The notes under the pieces: generated by a model
What the model saw: the letters and a program-made list of their open reading frames with translations, nothing else
Database searches by the model: none
Told to the model about the DNA's origin: nothing
NCBI GenBank assembly: GCA_031835245.1
Contig: JAVKOQ010000065.1
Coordinates: forward strand, 132,001-196,000
Direction: 5' to 3'
Origin: Balamuthia mandrillaris
Taxonomy: Eukaryota; Discosea; Longamoebia; Balamuthiidae
Length of the DNA: 64,000 nucleotides
Shown here: positions 1 through 13,578 of the stretch, one piece after another
How the letters are laid out: each line of letters opens with the position of its first letter
Numbering within the stretch: the stretch's first letter is position 1
Translations under genes and position numbers: made by a program

Positions 1-151
1 GTTCTTGGACCCTTTGCTAGGGTTCTCTCCTCTCGCTCTCCTCTCGCTCTCCTCTCGCTCTCCTCTCGCTCTCCTCTCGCTCTCCTCTCCTCTTTTACTT
101 CTTATTGTTCTTGTTCTTCTACTGAGCTATCTCTTATACCATACACAAAAG

Positions 152-3100
152 ATTCGCAAGTGCTTATTACCAATGTACGCGAAACCTTGGGTGAAACGTG
201 TCTCTGCCACGATGTTCAAACGCATCCTCGAATTGCCAGATAACGAACTTAAAATCATTCCAAAGGAAGATCTTAACAAAACGTTGGAAGTACTGGACAA
301 GTTGTGTAAACTTTGCACACAACAACAACTGCAACCACAACGCCTTCTCTCTCCTCTGGATGATATAGAATTGGATGATGATGATTACTATAATCCTCAA
401 CAGCTTCAACACGGTCAACACCATAACGAAGCAGAAGAAGATGATCCAATGGCGTTTGCAGAAGTGGTAGAAAGATTCAAGCTCAACTTTGCTTACAAGT
501 GTCTTCATTCTTCTTCGTTGGAGAGAAGATTGAATGGCTTGAACGCCATCAACAAGCTGATTATGATGGCCACCAGAAAAGATGCTGAAGATAAAACCTC
601 TTCTTATTCTTCGGGTTATGCGGCCGCTGGGTATGGATACGCCGCCAGGAGAATGCAAAGACTTTCTTCATCTGCCAAATGGCTTACAAAGCAACGAATG
701 GTTTGTCTTATGTCTTTTTTTTTTGTTTTTTTTTTTCTCTTCGTTTTCTTTCGTTCTGTTCAACAATTCAATTCTCCAGGCGAATTGGTTGGAAGGAAAA
801 GGCATCGTGGAAGAGTTATTCGGCAAAAAGATGCACATCGAGCTCATCTCTCGGTCCAGGGATGTGTTGAGCCTCCTCGTCGAGAGCAACAAGTTTGGAG
901 AGGACTATCTCGACCTTCTATGGAACGCAGCAGCTGGCACTGGCAAAGAAGAGAGAATGACAGAAACAGTATTTGAGCTGATCGATATGCTCGTTCTTCA
1001 TCTCGAGCCGGAACACTTGGATCACTTGTTGCTGCGAATCAAGGAGACACAGATTTATGACTCACATACGTTAGCTTTGTTGAACTCCATCACTTTGCAA
1101 CAATTATCGGATGATCCTGATGAGGTTAATGCTCTCTTCTTTTCACCCTTTCTTTGCTGTTACTTTCGTCGTTCTAGAGCGTTCAGAAGCTTTCAGCCTT
1201 CTCCTCCCTGACCGGTTCTTTTCTGTCTGAAAAATAGGAGAGAAAAACTAGAGGATTATTGTTATTCTGGGATGCCATCCAAGATGAGCACTTCATCTCC
1301 GAAGCCGTCTCCAAAGAGGCAACGACCTATCTGAAGAATATCATTCCTCGGTCCCGTTGCCAATTGTACAGAATGAGTTTTATGAATCTCTGTCTTGCCA
1401 ACCTTCAAAATCATTCCTCTGTTCCACAGTCACTCAAACTGTTGCTTTCAATTTTGGGTATTCCTCTCTTTAACTTTCATTATCTCTTTCGTCGTTTCTC
1501 TTTCTCTTTTCCTCTTGCTCTCTTTATGTCACTCGTTGTGCTCGATTCTTACTTTGATGATGTTTTCTTTTGCAATAGAAACGTTTTCTGATGACCCGCG
1601 AATCAATGAAAGAGCGGCAGTCATTATCGACATGGCCGAAGAGCAACACCTTATGGATCGCTTTTTCTCTGATCTACAAATGTACAAAGAAAAGGCCATT
1701 GAAAATGCTGCTCAACAATTCGAAGAACGAGAACGAGCTCAAGATTCAACTCATAATTCTTACTTGTACTTAGTTCCTTCTCTGTTCTCTCATTCTCCCT
1801 TATGCTTTTTGTCTTTCTTATTCCTCTTTTCGCTTCGCATTTAAAAACAAATACAGAGAAGAAGATGATTTGAAGCATGACATCAACAACTTGATCCTGG
1901 TTGGAGTTCAGCCTCACCTCAAACAAGTCGAAATCCGACTCAAGTTCCTCCGTTTCCTTCTGAGTCACTCTCCTCTCTACATCAGCTCCGCTCAACTGGA
2001 CCAACTTTGGGACAACCTTGTAGAACGCGCTCTGACTGAGAAGGAGAGAGACACCGCCTTTCTATGGTTCCAAAGCGTCTGCGGACATGGCTCGATCTTC
2101 TCGTATGATGCTCTTTCGCAGGCTATGAGCAACTTCTTTCTTGGCAAATGTTGTGGCGCGTACATGCGACAAAACTTTGCCACCATCACTCAGGCCGGCT
2201 TTGACTGCTTCGAGCAGTACTTTCGTTATCACAACATGGAACAACGCAAACTTTCTCCTCTGTCTTCGTCGAAAGACTTTGTGGTGAGTGATCTGTTTGG
2301 ATTGTATGGTCTGGATTGCCTTTGGCAGTTGGCGTTGAACGTGCGGGATGAGCGAGTGGCTCAGAGAGCGATTGACTCGCTCTATTCCCTCTACGATATT
2401 GATAAAGTACGGCTGTCTTCTCTATTTTATTTTATTCTCTCTCTTCTATTCTCATTCCTCTCTATTGCTTATATTTTGCTCATATTTCACAAAAAAGTTG
2501 TCACCCGAGTTGCAACAACAAATAGATACCATCCGGGGTAACTTTTTGGACACCATAATGTTGCATTTGGAGGAAGCTAGCAACAAGGATGGAACACAAA
2601 CCTCCACTGAAAATGCTCTCCGCATTCAACGCTGTCTTGAGCTGTTGAGGGTAAGGAGTAAAGCTCTTTTTTTTTTCTGAATGTAAACTCAATGTATTTC
2701 TTTGCAGAATTTCGTTCAAGAATATGAGAATCGTCAAGAGTTGTTGGCTTCTGCTTTAGGTTCATTCTCTTTAGTTTTTTTTTTCTGTGCTTTCATTTTC
2801 TTTTGTCTTTTTTTTCAATTTGAACTTATCGTGTATCAGAATTAGTTTCATCCTCCAATGCAGACCAACAAAACATAACGCTTCAGTTCTATTGGTTCCA
2901 TCAAGGAGTCAGCTTCGACATGAAGTTCACTCCCAAGGAAACGATGGGCGATGTTCGCAAGAAAGTGGCCCATAAGATCCAGAAAGATATTGATTTTTTC
3001 ACTTTGAGAACAGTCCCTTGGGATTACTTTGATGGGGACAATGATAACTTGACGCTGGGCACTGTTGGAATGGCTGATGGAACTACTGTTCATTTAAATT

Positions 3101-4563
3101 TGGTTTGTTTGTTTTTGCTTTTTTTGCTTTTCTCTCTCTCTCTTTTCATTTGGTGTTAATTTCTTTGCAAAGTTGGATGGAAGTGATAGTTTAGAGCTAT
3201 TAGAAGAGCACGAGGATACGGCCACCATTGCTGCTTTGCTTGGGTTGCCTGTATGTTATCTTTCTCCTTTTGTTTAAAAACAATCATGTTTTAAACTTCT
3301 CTTTTGACAACAAGCAGGAAGTGAAAAGTTCTTTTATTCCAAGCTACGCCCTTTCCAACAACCAAACCTTTTTCTACCTTCTTTTCAGCCTCCTTAGCCT
3401 TGATTCCAAGATTGCCGAAACGGTTCGTGATTGCTATGTTCTCATTCTATTACGCTTTGTTCTTCTTTCTAATATCTTTGTTATATGTCGTATACAAACA
3501 AACGAAAATAAAGGCGTGGGATCTTATTTGTATGCTTCCCACTAATGCGGCAATGGAGCGCAGCATTCGAACCTTCCACATCACTCCTCAAACCTTAACC
3601 TCTGCTACTTCTTCCTCGTCTTCCTTCCCCTCTGTAATAGCCACAAATGACGACGACGACCTTCTTCCAACGTCTCCTCCTCCTCCTTCACCTTCCGTTT
3701 CTTCTTCCTCCTCTTCTTCTGAAGAATCGTCTTCTTTGCTAGAGTCTCTCCCAGCTCCTATTCCTGACGAAGAAGAGAAACCTGATTGGACTCGTTTGGT
3801 GGATACTCGTTCGACCTTTAGTTTGCTTTACTCTCTTCGTATCATCAAAGGAGTTTTGGGTTTGGACAATTCGACCACCTCTCTTTCTCCTTCTGCTTCT
3901 TCTACCAACAACGCTTCACCTTCATCTGCTCCGTATGTTTCATCTACCATTGAAGAGGAAGAAGAAGCCCGATCCAATTGGGCCGCCGCGTTCATTGAGA
4001 ATGGAGGTCTTGCCCATATCATAGATGCCTTAGTCCATCATGAACGTTTTCAGGGCAGCCTTGCTAAGAGCTGTCTTCTCGCTGTAACTGAAATTATCGA
4101 CTTTATTCTCAGTACGTTTAACTCTTCTGTCTTGCTTTTTGAGGCTAACCCCTTCTTTAAAAAAACAGAGAATGATGTTTTGTCATCGCGGAGAGAAGCG
4201 CTAAGAAAAGTGGTGGACTATTCATCGTTAGTCAAAGGACTTGCAACAGTAGTTTGGCGATCGGCTCGAGACGTTACTTCTCTTTCTTCTTCCTCTGCTT
4301 CGTCCTCCTCTTCAACCGTAGCAACTATCAACATGGACGTCGCTTTAGTGAAGAACGCGATGAAGATTTTAACAGGAGTTGTTAGTCATCAAATCGGTGG
4401 ATTTGCTGTGGTAAACAGCGATAAACTCAAAAAGCCAAACTTGCTGAAAACATTGTTCCGACTGGAAGGCTTTGAGGAGTTTATTTATTTTGTGGTGTTG
4501 AAATGCTCTGAAGCGGCTATTCGAGAAGAGATGATTGAAGCTCTGGATAGCTTTTATACGTTC

Positions 4564-4606
<43 letters not shown>

Positions 4607-7600
4607 CTCTTTTTTCCTCTTTTGCGTTTTTCTTATTTATTTTTTGAATAACAACAGGATTGGGGGCAAGCGACAGCGACGCTGGTTGCTCGTTTTGATG
4701 TTTACATTTTTGCCAAAGATAGAACCCACTTCTCAAACCTGCAACGAGTACTTTAGTCTCATGTCTGAATTGCTGCGTCATCACAAAGAAGAACCAATAA
4801 CAGAGTGCGAAGCAAAAGAGGAAGAGGAGGAAGAAGCAGAAGCATTCAACAATAACGAACAAACAGCAAAAAAGAAGCAAACGACACTGAACGATCATCA
4901 AGCAGAAGAAAAGCACAAAGAGAAAGAGGAAGAAGAGAAGCGTTTACGCGAAACCCTTTTCACTCTTTCAGATTCCGAGCTGCTGCAAAGTTTCGCTCAG
5001 GCTCTGTTGCTTCTCATCAAGTATCATCCAATCTTGGAGGCTTCGGAGCACGATCCTCCCGACCTCGTCTTGATTGGTCTTTTACATCTCACTGCTGACC
5101 TTTCATGCTTGCTCTCTCCTTCCCTTCGTCAGAGCATCGGTTCCTCTTCTTCAACACACGAAGGTGTTACCTCTGTTGGAAGTGTTGGTTTGATCGAGGA
5201 GATAATTGTTGAATGCCTCTTCAAGATTCCATCTCCACACATCACCGGTTCATCTGATGAACCTACTTTGACTTCGACTTCAACCCTTCCTCCTCCTAAA
5301 TGCAAAACGAAAAACAGTCGAATCGCCGCTTTTCATCTTTTGGAGGAACTTTGCAAAGACTGTCCTAAAAACCAATTGTCGCTGGTCCATTTCATCGCAG
5401 AGACGCACTTAAAGACTTATCAACAACTTCAAAAACAGTCCTCTTCGCCTGTTTCTTCCTCAGCTTCTTCTTCGATATCTCATGATATGGATCTTTCCTG
5501 TAATGCTTCTGGAGAACTTGCTTCCTACAAAAACGAAAACAAGAATGCCGAAGAAAAAGCAGAAGGAAAACGAAGCTTCCTGCATATTTCAGAATGGGGC
5601 TTTTCGCCAACGGCTGGAGAACGTTCAAGCACAGGTTATGTTGGACTCAAGAACTTGGGTTGTATATGTTACATGAACTCGCTCATGCAGCAACTGTTCA
5701 TGATGCCCAACTTTCGTTCTGGTATCCTGTCTGTTAGTGGCACTGAAGGTTTGGTTCTATTCTTTTGTTATCAGCTTTCCCTCCGCGTTTCCTTTTTGCC
5801 TTTTACTCCTTTCTCTCTACTCTCTCTCTCTCTCTCTCTCTCTCATTAATGAAAATGCAACAAAAATATAGAAATGATGAAAAAACGAGAAGAAAGACAA
5901 TTGATCAACGCTAGCAAAGAAAAAAACAAGAAGAACAAGAAGGACAAAGAGAACGACATTGACGAGTTCTCGGAGAAAGAAGAAGAACCAAGCGAGGAAG
6001 AACTGCTGTTAGAGCTCCAAGAAATGTTTGCCTACCTCCAAGAAAGCATCAAGCAGTATTACTCTCCGAAACGGTTTTGCATGGTCTACAAAGATTATGA
6101 TGGACGTCCCATAGATGTAAGCGTTCAAATGGATGCTGATGAGTTCTTCAATATGCTTTGCGATAAGCTGGACAACCACTTAAAAGGCTCTCATCAGGTA
6201 ACATTTTTGTTATTGTTTTTTTTTAAATGGTTGTTGTTGACTAACTCGTTTTATAACGAAAAGGAAAAACTGTTGCATAATATTTGGTGTGGTAAAATGA
6301 CTTCGCAGTTGATTTGCAAAGGGTGCCCTCATCGCAGCGAAAGAGACGAGCCATTCTACACCATAAGTCTCGATATCAAAGGAAAGAAAGACATTTTGGA
6401 AGCGCTGCAGCTTTATGTTCGTGGAGATATGTTGGAAGGGGACAACGCTTACTTTTGCGAGCTCTGTGGAAAGCACGTTGATACACTGAAGCGCTCCTGC
6501 ATCAAAGTATCCTTCTTTTTGCGATATATTCCTTTTGCTTTTCTCTAACTTATTGTTTTTCTAATACGGCCGAAATAGACCCTACCCAATACACTCATTC
6601 TCCATCTCAAACGGTTCGAGTTCGATTTTGACACCATGGTCAAAATGAAGCTGAACCAACACTGCGAGTTTCCTTTCAAGTTGAACATGCTGCCGTACAC
6701 CAGGGAAGGATTAGCTGCAGCCGAAGAAGAGGAAGAACAAAAAAGGAGGACAAGACAACAGCAACAACAAAAGAAAATAGGAAAGAGAGAAGATGGAGAT
6801 GACGAGGATGATGACTCTTGCGTCTCTGTGGCAAGCAATAACAGCAGCGAAGCAGAGAGTAACAACAGCAGTAACAACAACGACGACAAGGACGGGGAGA
6901 GCTCTTCTTCATTGCCGCCACTCACTCATGAATTACCTCCTCTGCGCCCTCATGAATATTACGAATATGAACTAGTTGGCATCCTTGTGCATCGAGGCGT
7001 TGCTGACAGTGGCCATTATTATTCCTTCATAAAGGTATATCTTATTCTCGCTTCTTCTTTATTTTTATTGTTTTCATTTTGAATAACGAACAGCATTACT
7101 TCAAACAACAGGAACGAACTGGAGATTCTACAGCAAGATGGCTTGAGTTCAACGACAGAACGGTGCGGCCATTTGACATCAACCGATTGGAAGAGGAATG
7201 CTTTGGTGGGTACGAGGTAATCCCTCAATACGATGAGTTTACAAAGGTGCGTGTACAAAGACAAGTAGAGAACTCGAGAAGCGCCTATATGCTCTTTTAT
7301 GAGAGAATAGTACCTCAAGCTGTTAGTAGCGATGAGGAAGAGATGGTGGATAAAGCGGTTAGCAAACAAGAAGAATCTATTCAAGTTCATGTTCCGGCTG
7401 CGGGTTCTCCTCGTTCCACACCATCGAACGCTGTTCTTGTGCAACCTGACCTCTCGATTTCCAAAGGTTGATATTCTTTTCTTGTTGTTTTTATTTCATT
7501 TCTTTTTGTTGCTTGTTGCTCATTTTCGATTAAGGTTTACTGGCAGGAGTGTCGTTAGCTTCGCGACTATTTTCTGAAAGTGGCGGTTCGTCATCCACAG

Positions 7601-9764
7601 CTTCGTCACGCTGTGAAAGCAGCGGACAAAAGCGAAGTTTAGTTCCAGTTCCCCCGTTCCTATATAACGCTATTTGGCATCAAAATGTACAGTTCCTGCA
7701 ACAGAAGCGAATGTTTGAGGATTGTTACTTCCAGTTTGTATCCAACCTCATTCAACCTTGCACTCAATTGCATTTTGGTACAATCGCCTCTTCTCTCCCG
7801 TCTCTTCATTCTTGTCTCCTCTTCCACGCTTTCTCCTTTTTTTGTCGCTTCTCTTCTCTTCTCGTTCTCTTTGTTAACTTAAACCCTTTGTGCAATAGAC
7901 TATCATGAAAGGATGGACATCTCCACTCAGAAAGCAGTCGAAATGGGTTTCTTCTTCTTCCTCGAAATCATCTCTCACTCTCGCGAAAAAGACCGCATCA
8001 ACCACTTCTCCGAACAACTACGAAAGATACTTAAGGCGAATGTAGCAGCTTGTCGTTGGTGGGTTGGTCTCTTGGTGGATAAACCAGAATGGCTTAGAGA
8101 GATGTTGTTGGACTGCTCGTCGGAGGATGCTCGTCAAAACTTTGCAGAGCTCATTCATTATGCGCTCAAATATCTGTTGAAAGCAGGAGAGAGAGACTAT
8201 CTTCAGGTATTCCTGGCAGAAGGTGAAGAACGAGAAGAAGCAGGAGGAGAGACGATGCTTAAAGAAGGACAGATTGTGCGGCTGTGCATTGATAGAGTGT
8301 TGGAGTTAGACCGTTATGCAGTATTGAAGTGGCGCAACTTTGGTCAATACTTTACTCTCTTCTTCCACTTTGCATTGTTGGGCCCAACGGAGGTAATGCT
8401 TTTTTTTGTTGTCTTTCTTTTGATTGTTTCTTCTCACTAACTGTGTCTTTGTTCAACATATTAGATGGCGTATCTTCTCCGTCGCAATGTTATCTCCCGT
8501 TTCCTTGACATTTATTTAGGTCCTGACTCACCTAATGCTCGCGTACGTTCTCTGTTTTCACCCCTTTCTCTGCTTCGCTCATTCTCTTGCTTGTTCCCTC
8601 TCTTTGCTTCCTTCTCCCTTCCCTCTTGTCTCTTCTCTCTTCTTTCTACACTATTTTTCTAATGTTATCAAACAGAGACGACTTTACATGCGGTTTGGGG
8701 ATAAGTGGCAACAACCCGATTTCTCTTCTCTCATTTCTCTGGTTTGTCTTCTTCTTCGCTCCTGCCACATTGAACGAGATCAACACGAAGAAGTACGACA
8801 AATTTGCGATGCCGACGACGACACAACAGAAGAAGTCGTTCATTCTTCTCCTGTTTCTTCTCTTCGCGATTCTGGTGAAGCGGTATTTCCTTCTGACGAT
8901 GATGATGATGACGAAATTGACATCAAAGGAGGAGAGTTAATACCGCCAACTTCTCCTCAAACTGCTTCGTTTGTATACAACGCCAAACCACAGCAAGAAC
9001 AACTGGAGAAAGAAAAAGAGAAAGAAAAAGAGAACGAAACCGAAACCAAAGAAGATGAGCAATTACCTCAGCAACAACATAACGAACCCGAAGAAGAGAC
9101 AGAACGCAGAATTATCATTCTATCACGACCGTCTCCAACACAAGCAGAAGGCCCTCTCTTCACGCTCTCCGAGCAAGACAGCGAGATGGTGTTCAACGAG
9201 GCGTTCCTCTTGCGTCTCGTGAGCGATCCTCAAGCGATTTCAGACGCCTCTTTGCTTCTCTCTCATTTGTGTTGGGAGAATTTGAGCCTGAGTGACCTCA
9301 GCTTGCACGTTCTAATCATGGCAATCCAGAAGGCAAATTACGAGGGCCTTTCGGCGCTCCACAAAATCTTGCTGACGGTTCTCAACCTCGAAGACTTTTA
9401 TGCTGAACTGAGGGTACGAACCATTTTGCCTCGTCTCTTGGACTTATTCGAGGACAAGAAGAAGTTCCCCAAGAGCACCGAGATCAACCTTCGCTTCCTC
9501 ATTCACAAGCTCTACGAACGCAACGCCGTGGCTCAGCGCTACATGGACGACTTGGCGGCTGGAAGAAGAACGGCGGTGGCAGAGGAAGACGAAGAAGATC
9601 ACCATCAGCAACAACCAAGAAGTTTGGAGTGGATCACCGCCTGGCTGTCCAAGCACACGCACAACATAAACGTGCCGGGATGGATACGGCATGCTCCTGA
9701 TTATGACCCCAGCATGGAAATCAGTCTTAGCGGCTATGGCAAGCATTACTCTTGGTACTCTTAA
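152..9764 (+). CDS. Large USP-family ubiquitin hydrolase (USP9X/USP34-like), 5' partial
   Basis: Deubiquitinase of the giant USP9X/USP34 group, which removes ubiquitin from proteins by cysteine-protease chemistry. The window opens inside an intron; the first visible exon starts at 152 and about 20 exons follow to the TAA at 9762-9764. The N-terminal helical-repeat part resembles USP34 (for example MHIELISRSRDVLSLLVES near 830-890). A ubiquitin-like fold is encoded at about 2863-3102. The catalytic domain runs from about 5635 to 7300: the Cys box GLKNLGCICYMNS has its catalytic Cys codon at 5667-5669, CxxC zinc-ribbon pairs lie at about 6315-6475, the LHLKRFEFDFD motif at about 6605, and the His box SGHYYSF has its His codon at 7014-7016. 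A long helical tail follows, ending HYSWYS. Catalytic residues look intact. Low-complexity Ser and Glu tracts interrupt conserved blocks. Two introns carry CT microsatellites (4562-4602, 5818-5847). The family is secure; orthology to USP34 rather than USP9X is inferred. Confidence 0.88.
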
Positions 9765-9991
9765 ACCATTATAAATTCTGTCTCTTTTTTTTTTTTTCTT
9801 TTTCGTTCGTTTTCTCTCCTTATTCTAGTATAGTCATTTTCGTTGCTTGCTCCGACTCGGAAATATAAAACACGTCTTTTCGTTAACGAAACAAACAATT
9901 CGCAAGTTTGGAAAAGCTCTTTTTTTTCACCCTTACCGTTGCTGTGCACAAGAAGCCCACCACCTAAGTTAGAGAGAGGAAAGAGCAGACC
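9765..9991. other. Intergenic, USP 3' end to CAP gene 1
   Basis: T-rich stretch followed by about 200 bp without an ORF. It must hold the 3' end signals of the USP gene and the promoter of the first CAP gene. No GTCGAC element is present, unlike many other promoters here. Confidence 0.5.
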
Positions 9992-11476
9992 ATGCGGTGC
10001 CTCTCCCTCTTGCTTCTGGTCCTGGTTCTGGCCCCCTCTTTGGCCGTGGCACAACTCACCCCGGAATTGAGGGAGGTTATGTTGGAGGAACACAACTGCG
10101 CAAGACGAAACAAAGGAGTTCCTGAACTGGTTTGGGACAACGGCTTGGCCAAAAGCGCGCAAGGTCAGTTGTGTCGCCTTCTATCTCCTTTGCCGTGTGG
10201 TTCTTACGAAATAGAAACAAAGACTGGGCCAACAGATGCACCACGGACCACTCCGGAATGGGAGAGAACCTGAGTTTCGCTTGCTGTAGTGTTAAAAACC
10301 CTCCCCAGTTCCTGAAGAGTGCCGTGAAGGGGTGGCTGGATGAGGGTAAATACTGGAACTGCAGAGATGACACGTGCTCCCCGGAAGAGGGATCCAGGTG
10401 TCTTCATTTCACGCAAGCCATGTGGGAAGAGTAAGCGTCTCAACTTCGGTTTACATCTGTTTGTTTGCTGTTCTTTGACTCTTGCTGCAACAGCACGACC
10501 AAGGTCGGGTGTGGGTGGAAGTCAGGGTGTTCCGGCAAGTGGAGCGATGTTGTCGTCTGCCAGTACAGCCCTGCTGGGAATTGGGTCAGAGAGAGACCTT
10601 TTCCAGGTAACCCGCTCCTTGCATTCGTCCTCCTATCGCATAGACCACTTACCCATCATAAAACCAAACAGCCGAGAAGTGCTCGAACAATTTCGGATGT
10701 GCTGGTGGAGGAGGAGGAGATGGCACTGCCGATGGAACAGTGGATGGCGAAGGTGATGGAGGAGACGGAACAGTGGATGGAGATGGAGATGGGGATGGCA
10801 CTGCCGATGGAACAGTGGATGGAGAAGGTGATGGAGGAGACGGAACTGAGGATGGAGATGGAGATGGGGGTGGGGATGGCGCTGCTGATGGGGAAGGTGA
10901 TGGAGGAGGAGAATCCAAAAGCTCGGACGGGGGTTCAGTGCTCTCTCTCTCTCTCTCTCTCTCTCTCGCGCTCTCTGTTTGGTACTGACAAAGGAAAGTA
11001 CAGGTAAAATAGCAGGCGCGGTAGTTGGAACCATCGGTGGTGTGTCACTACTCGGGTTAGGCGCCGGATTAGCCATCTTCTTCCACATGCGAAGACAGAA
11101 GCAAACCATGCGAAAGGGTTTGTCTGCAGACCTTCCGAAGTCCACCCTCCCAGCCACTTCATCCTTAGCTCCGGCCGCAGTTGCAATCTCCCCACGTTCG
11201 ACGGTTCCTTCTTCACCACCGTCCATGGCCCCTGCCCCTGTTTCCAAAGCGGCTGCTCCTCCACCTCCTCTTAGAATGGGACAAGGGCCTGGTTCCTCGT
11301 CAAGTGCCCAAGCCAGACCTCCACTATCACCAAGAAGCCCACCGCCACCTCCACAACGACCCGGTGTAACAACAACCTCAGCAACCATAACCCCTCCTGC
11401 AGGACAAGGAATCCCCCCAGCAAGACCAAAGCCATATCTGCCTCCCCCACCCGCACGCGGAGGAGCTCGCGGCTGA
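9992..11476 (+). CDS. CAP/SCP-domain type I membrane protein with Asp/Gly stalk and proline-rich tail
   Basis: Five exons join cleanly: 9992-10163, 10223-10430, 10494-10606, 10672-10932 and 11004-11476 (intron phases 1,2,1,1), giving 408 residues. A signal peptide (MRCLSLLLLVLVLAPSLAVA) is followed by a CAP (CRISP/antigen 5/PR-1) domain with EEHNCARR, HSGMGENL, FTQAMWE and CQYSPAGN, the hallmark blocks of the family. Then come a stalk of about 75 residues that is nearly all Gly, Asp and Glu, a single membrane helix (AGAVVGTIGGVSLLGLGAGL) and a cytosolic tail rich in Pro with several PxxP and PxxPxR-type motifs (for example RPPLSPR). Known for the family: secreted, disulfide-bonded, often sterol- or lipid-binding. 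Inferred: a surface protein that could recruit SH3-type partners. It is paralogous to the gene at 13579. The intron at 10933 carries a CT microsatellite. Confidence 0.85.
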
Positions 11477-11569
11477 GCCCCTCCAGAACATCTAGATGTG
11501 ATTCTTTTAAGTAGGTGGAGTAATAGTGAGGTTTTGAGAGGCGGAGTACGAATACACTTGAACTCCTAC

Positions 11570-12082
11570 TGCCACTTATTTACTCAGCTTTCGCAGTTGC
11601 TGAGAAAGAAGAAGAACATGATGAAGAGGATGATCCTCCGTCTGTATTTGTTTCATCGGGCCTTGCAGAGACAAACCCAGTTTCAGCTTGTGCTCCAATC
11701 CCAACAGCCATACACACGTTACGAATATAACGATCAGTGCCTGCTGTGTCCCAATGGCAGAACAGTTTGGTGAAGCCACAATCCACCACGATGCGCCCTT
11801 CATGATCTTTGATGTCCGGATGTCGGCACAGAGCATGCAGGGGTGGTTGTAGGAGGAAGTGGCAAAGATCTTCAGATTCTCGCCTACGGGGTCTGGATAG
11901 CTGATGGTGAAACCCTCGAAGAGGTTGGTAATGCCCGATGGCAAGTGACAAGTGCCTTCCAAATTGTTGCCTCTTGTTCGCATCTCCAACTGACAGTGAT
12001 TTACTGCCCGAATCGTGTCCTTTGTTACAGATGCAGCAATAGGTCAGTGAAAAGGAAAACGAAGAAGGAAGGCAGAAAGAAG

Positions 12083-12131
<49 letters not shown>

Positions 12132-12673
12132 ATGGAAGAGATGGGAAGAGATGGGAAGAAATTGTACCCGTAATAACAGTGCCAGGCGAAAGCTTCTTTA
12201 GGACTTCATTAGCAAAGGTAGCAAAGTAAGGGTCTTCTCCGCCCAAACGGTCAGACCTCTACCGGACTGATGATGGCGCCAACAGGCCTCCGCCACCGCA
12301 GGAGTATGTTCCGATACGGTGCGTGTGCTCATGAAGAAGGCAGGTTCTTTGCAAAGCCCTCTTCGCCGGTCGTCACATAAACTCGGAAGCCCTTTGTGTT
12401 GTTATAGACAGTAAGCATTCGAACGAGAACATCACAAGCAGAACAGAAGAAGAAGTAGAAAAAGAAAAAGAAAAAGAAACCGTTGCTACTGCTTGTTCAA
12501 AAGTCTTACCTTCTCGCCCATTGCCTTTCCAGCATCCTTCATGAAAGTTCTCTGTTGAAAGAAAAGCCACGCGTCAGCAAATGTTGGGTACGGGCGCAAT
12601 AACAACGGGAACAAGAAAGAACCTCGCTGAGGTGCTCAGGACAAAATAGACCAACAAGCACCGAGAACAGGCC
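11570..12673 (-). pseudogene. Broken gene of unknown family (GRIVVDCGFTKLF motif)
   Basis: The minus strand holds recognisable coding segments. There is a signal-like start at 12673 (MACSRCLLVYFVLSTSA), a piece with TFMKDAGKAMGEK, a piece with GFRVYVTTGEEGFAKNLP, one with EDPYFATFANEVLKKLSPG, and a last exon with CHLPSGITNLFEGFTISYPD and GRIVVDCGFTKLF, WDTAGTDRYIRN. Introns with plausible GT-AG borders separate them, one with a CT microsatellite (GA on the plus strand at 12088-12126). However, the conserved blocks of the last exon lie in two different frames, and the middle exon also needs a frame change and meets a stop. I therefore read it as a degraded gene rather than an active one. I do not recognise the family by name. 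It lies between the two tandem CAP genes. Confidence 0.5.
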
Positions 12674-12779
12674 ATGGCTCCTTCACGGCCAAGATCGTAC
12701 TCTCTTCCTTGCGGGTTGGAGAAGCTGTCCCTTGGAGCAGCGTGGATCTGGTCATGCATACCGGCATAGTTGGTATAAA

Positions 12780-13360
12780 AGGAGCCTTTGGACTTTGCGG
12801 TTACTCCTGAAGAGCTGGAGGCTGTGTTGAGGCACCTCGGGTTCAGGGTGGAACCTGTCGCCTTACGTTGAGAACTGGGAAAAGTTCAACTCCAACACTG
12901 GATGGGTGTCGGATGACGACCTGCCTTGGCATCGGGTCATGCAGGCGCTTATCATTTTCTCATATCATGCCTCTGGAGCCCAGTTTGTGCTGTGTGGATT
13001 CTCCATCCAAGTTATTGTGTAGGACCACGTCATAATATCGAGGACAAGAAGACATGGTAACTTTTCTTGTTCAATATCGCTTTTTCGTGTCTTCCATGTT
13101 GCATGTCCTCTCTTTCTCTCTCGCCACTCTCTCTTTCTGATTCGCTCTGTCAACATGTTTCTCATTCCGCTTATGTTTCTGTTTGTTAACCAATTGGCCT
13201 GTTCTTTCTTCAGCACCCACCTGCTGCAACGAGTTCTGTCGGTCCTCCTGGGCAACCCCCGTCGACCAAAACTCCTGCTACAAGCCTGAAAAGGGGACCA
13301 CGATGGAGTACGTTCCTACTCGCCGTTCGCGGCCAGCTGCATCAAGGATGTATCGGTATG
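12780..13360 (+). pseudogene. Gene remnant, unknown, Cys-containing C-terminal piece
   Basis: Plus-strand remnant with coding character. A segment reads TPEELEAVLRHLGFR. A second, in another frame, reads YVENWEKFNSNTGWVSDDDL and continues to QFVLCGFSIQVIV. After a possible intron with its acceptor at about 13212 comes a Cys-rich stretch with CCNEFCRSSWATPVD and KPEKGTTMEYVPTR, ending near 13370. Frame changes and a stop between these segments suggest decay. No family recognised. It may be part of the same dying locus as the minus-strand remnant beside it. Confidence 0.35.
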
Positions 13361-13578
13361 GACAAAATTTTTCTTGTGAGCAAATCTGATTTCTCCTTTT
13401 TAATGACCATTTCGTCGACAAAAAGTCCTTTTATGGACAAAGTTTTACTAAAAATGGTTAATTTTGTTGAAACGACATGTGCCTCTTCAAAAAAAATAAT
13501 TTTTGTTCTGCTTAAGAAATTGAAGAACGACAGAAAAGGGGTGCAAAGCGGAAAACAGAACAGATGTTAGGGGAAAGG
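13361..13578 (+). promoter_or_regulatory. Promoter region of CAP gene 2 with GTCGAC element
   Basis: AT-rich stretch holding one GTCGAC palindrome at 13414-13419 (context TTCGTCGACAAAAA), 160 bp upstream of the ATG at 13579. No ORF. Confidence 0.4.

Noticed and set aside
1-151. Start codon at position 5 (MDPLLGFSPLALL frame)
   Set aside because: CTCTC-rich intron tail ending in AG at 150-151; USP-like sequence starts after it.
10740-10988. Asp/Gly repeat at 10.7-10.9 kb as a separate gene or CRISPR-like array
   Set aside because: It is exon 4 of the CAP gene, in frame with signal peptide and membrane helix; irregular unit lengths.
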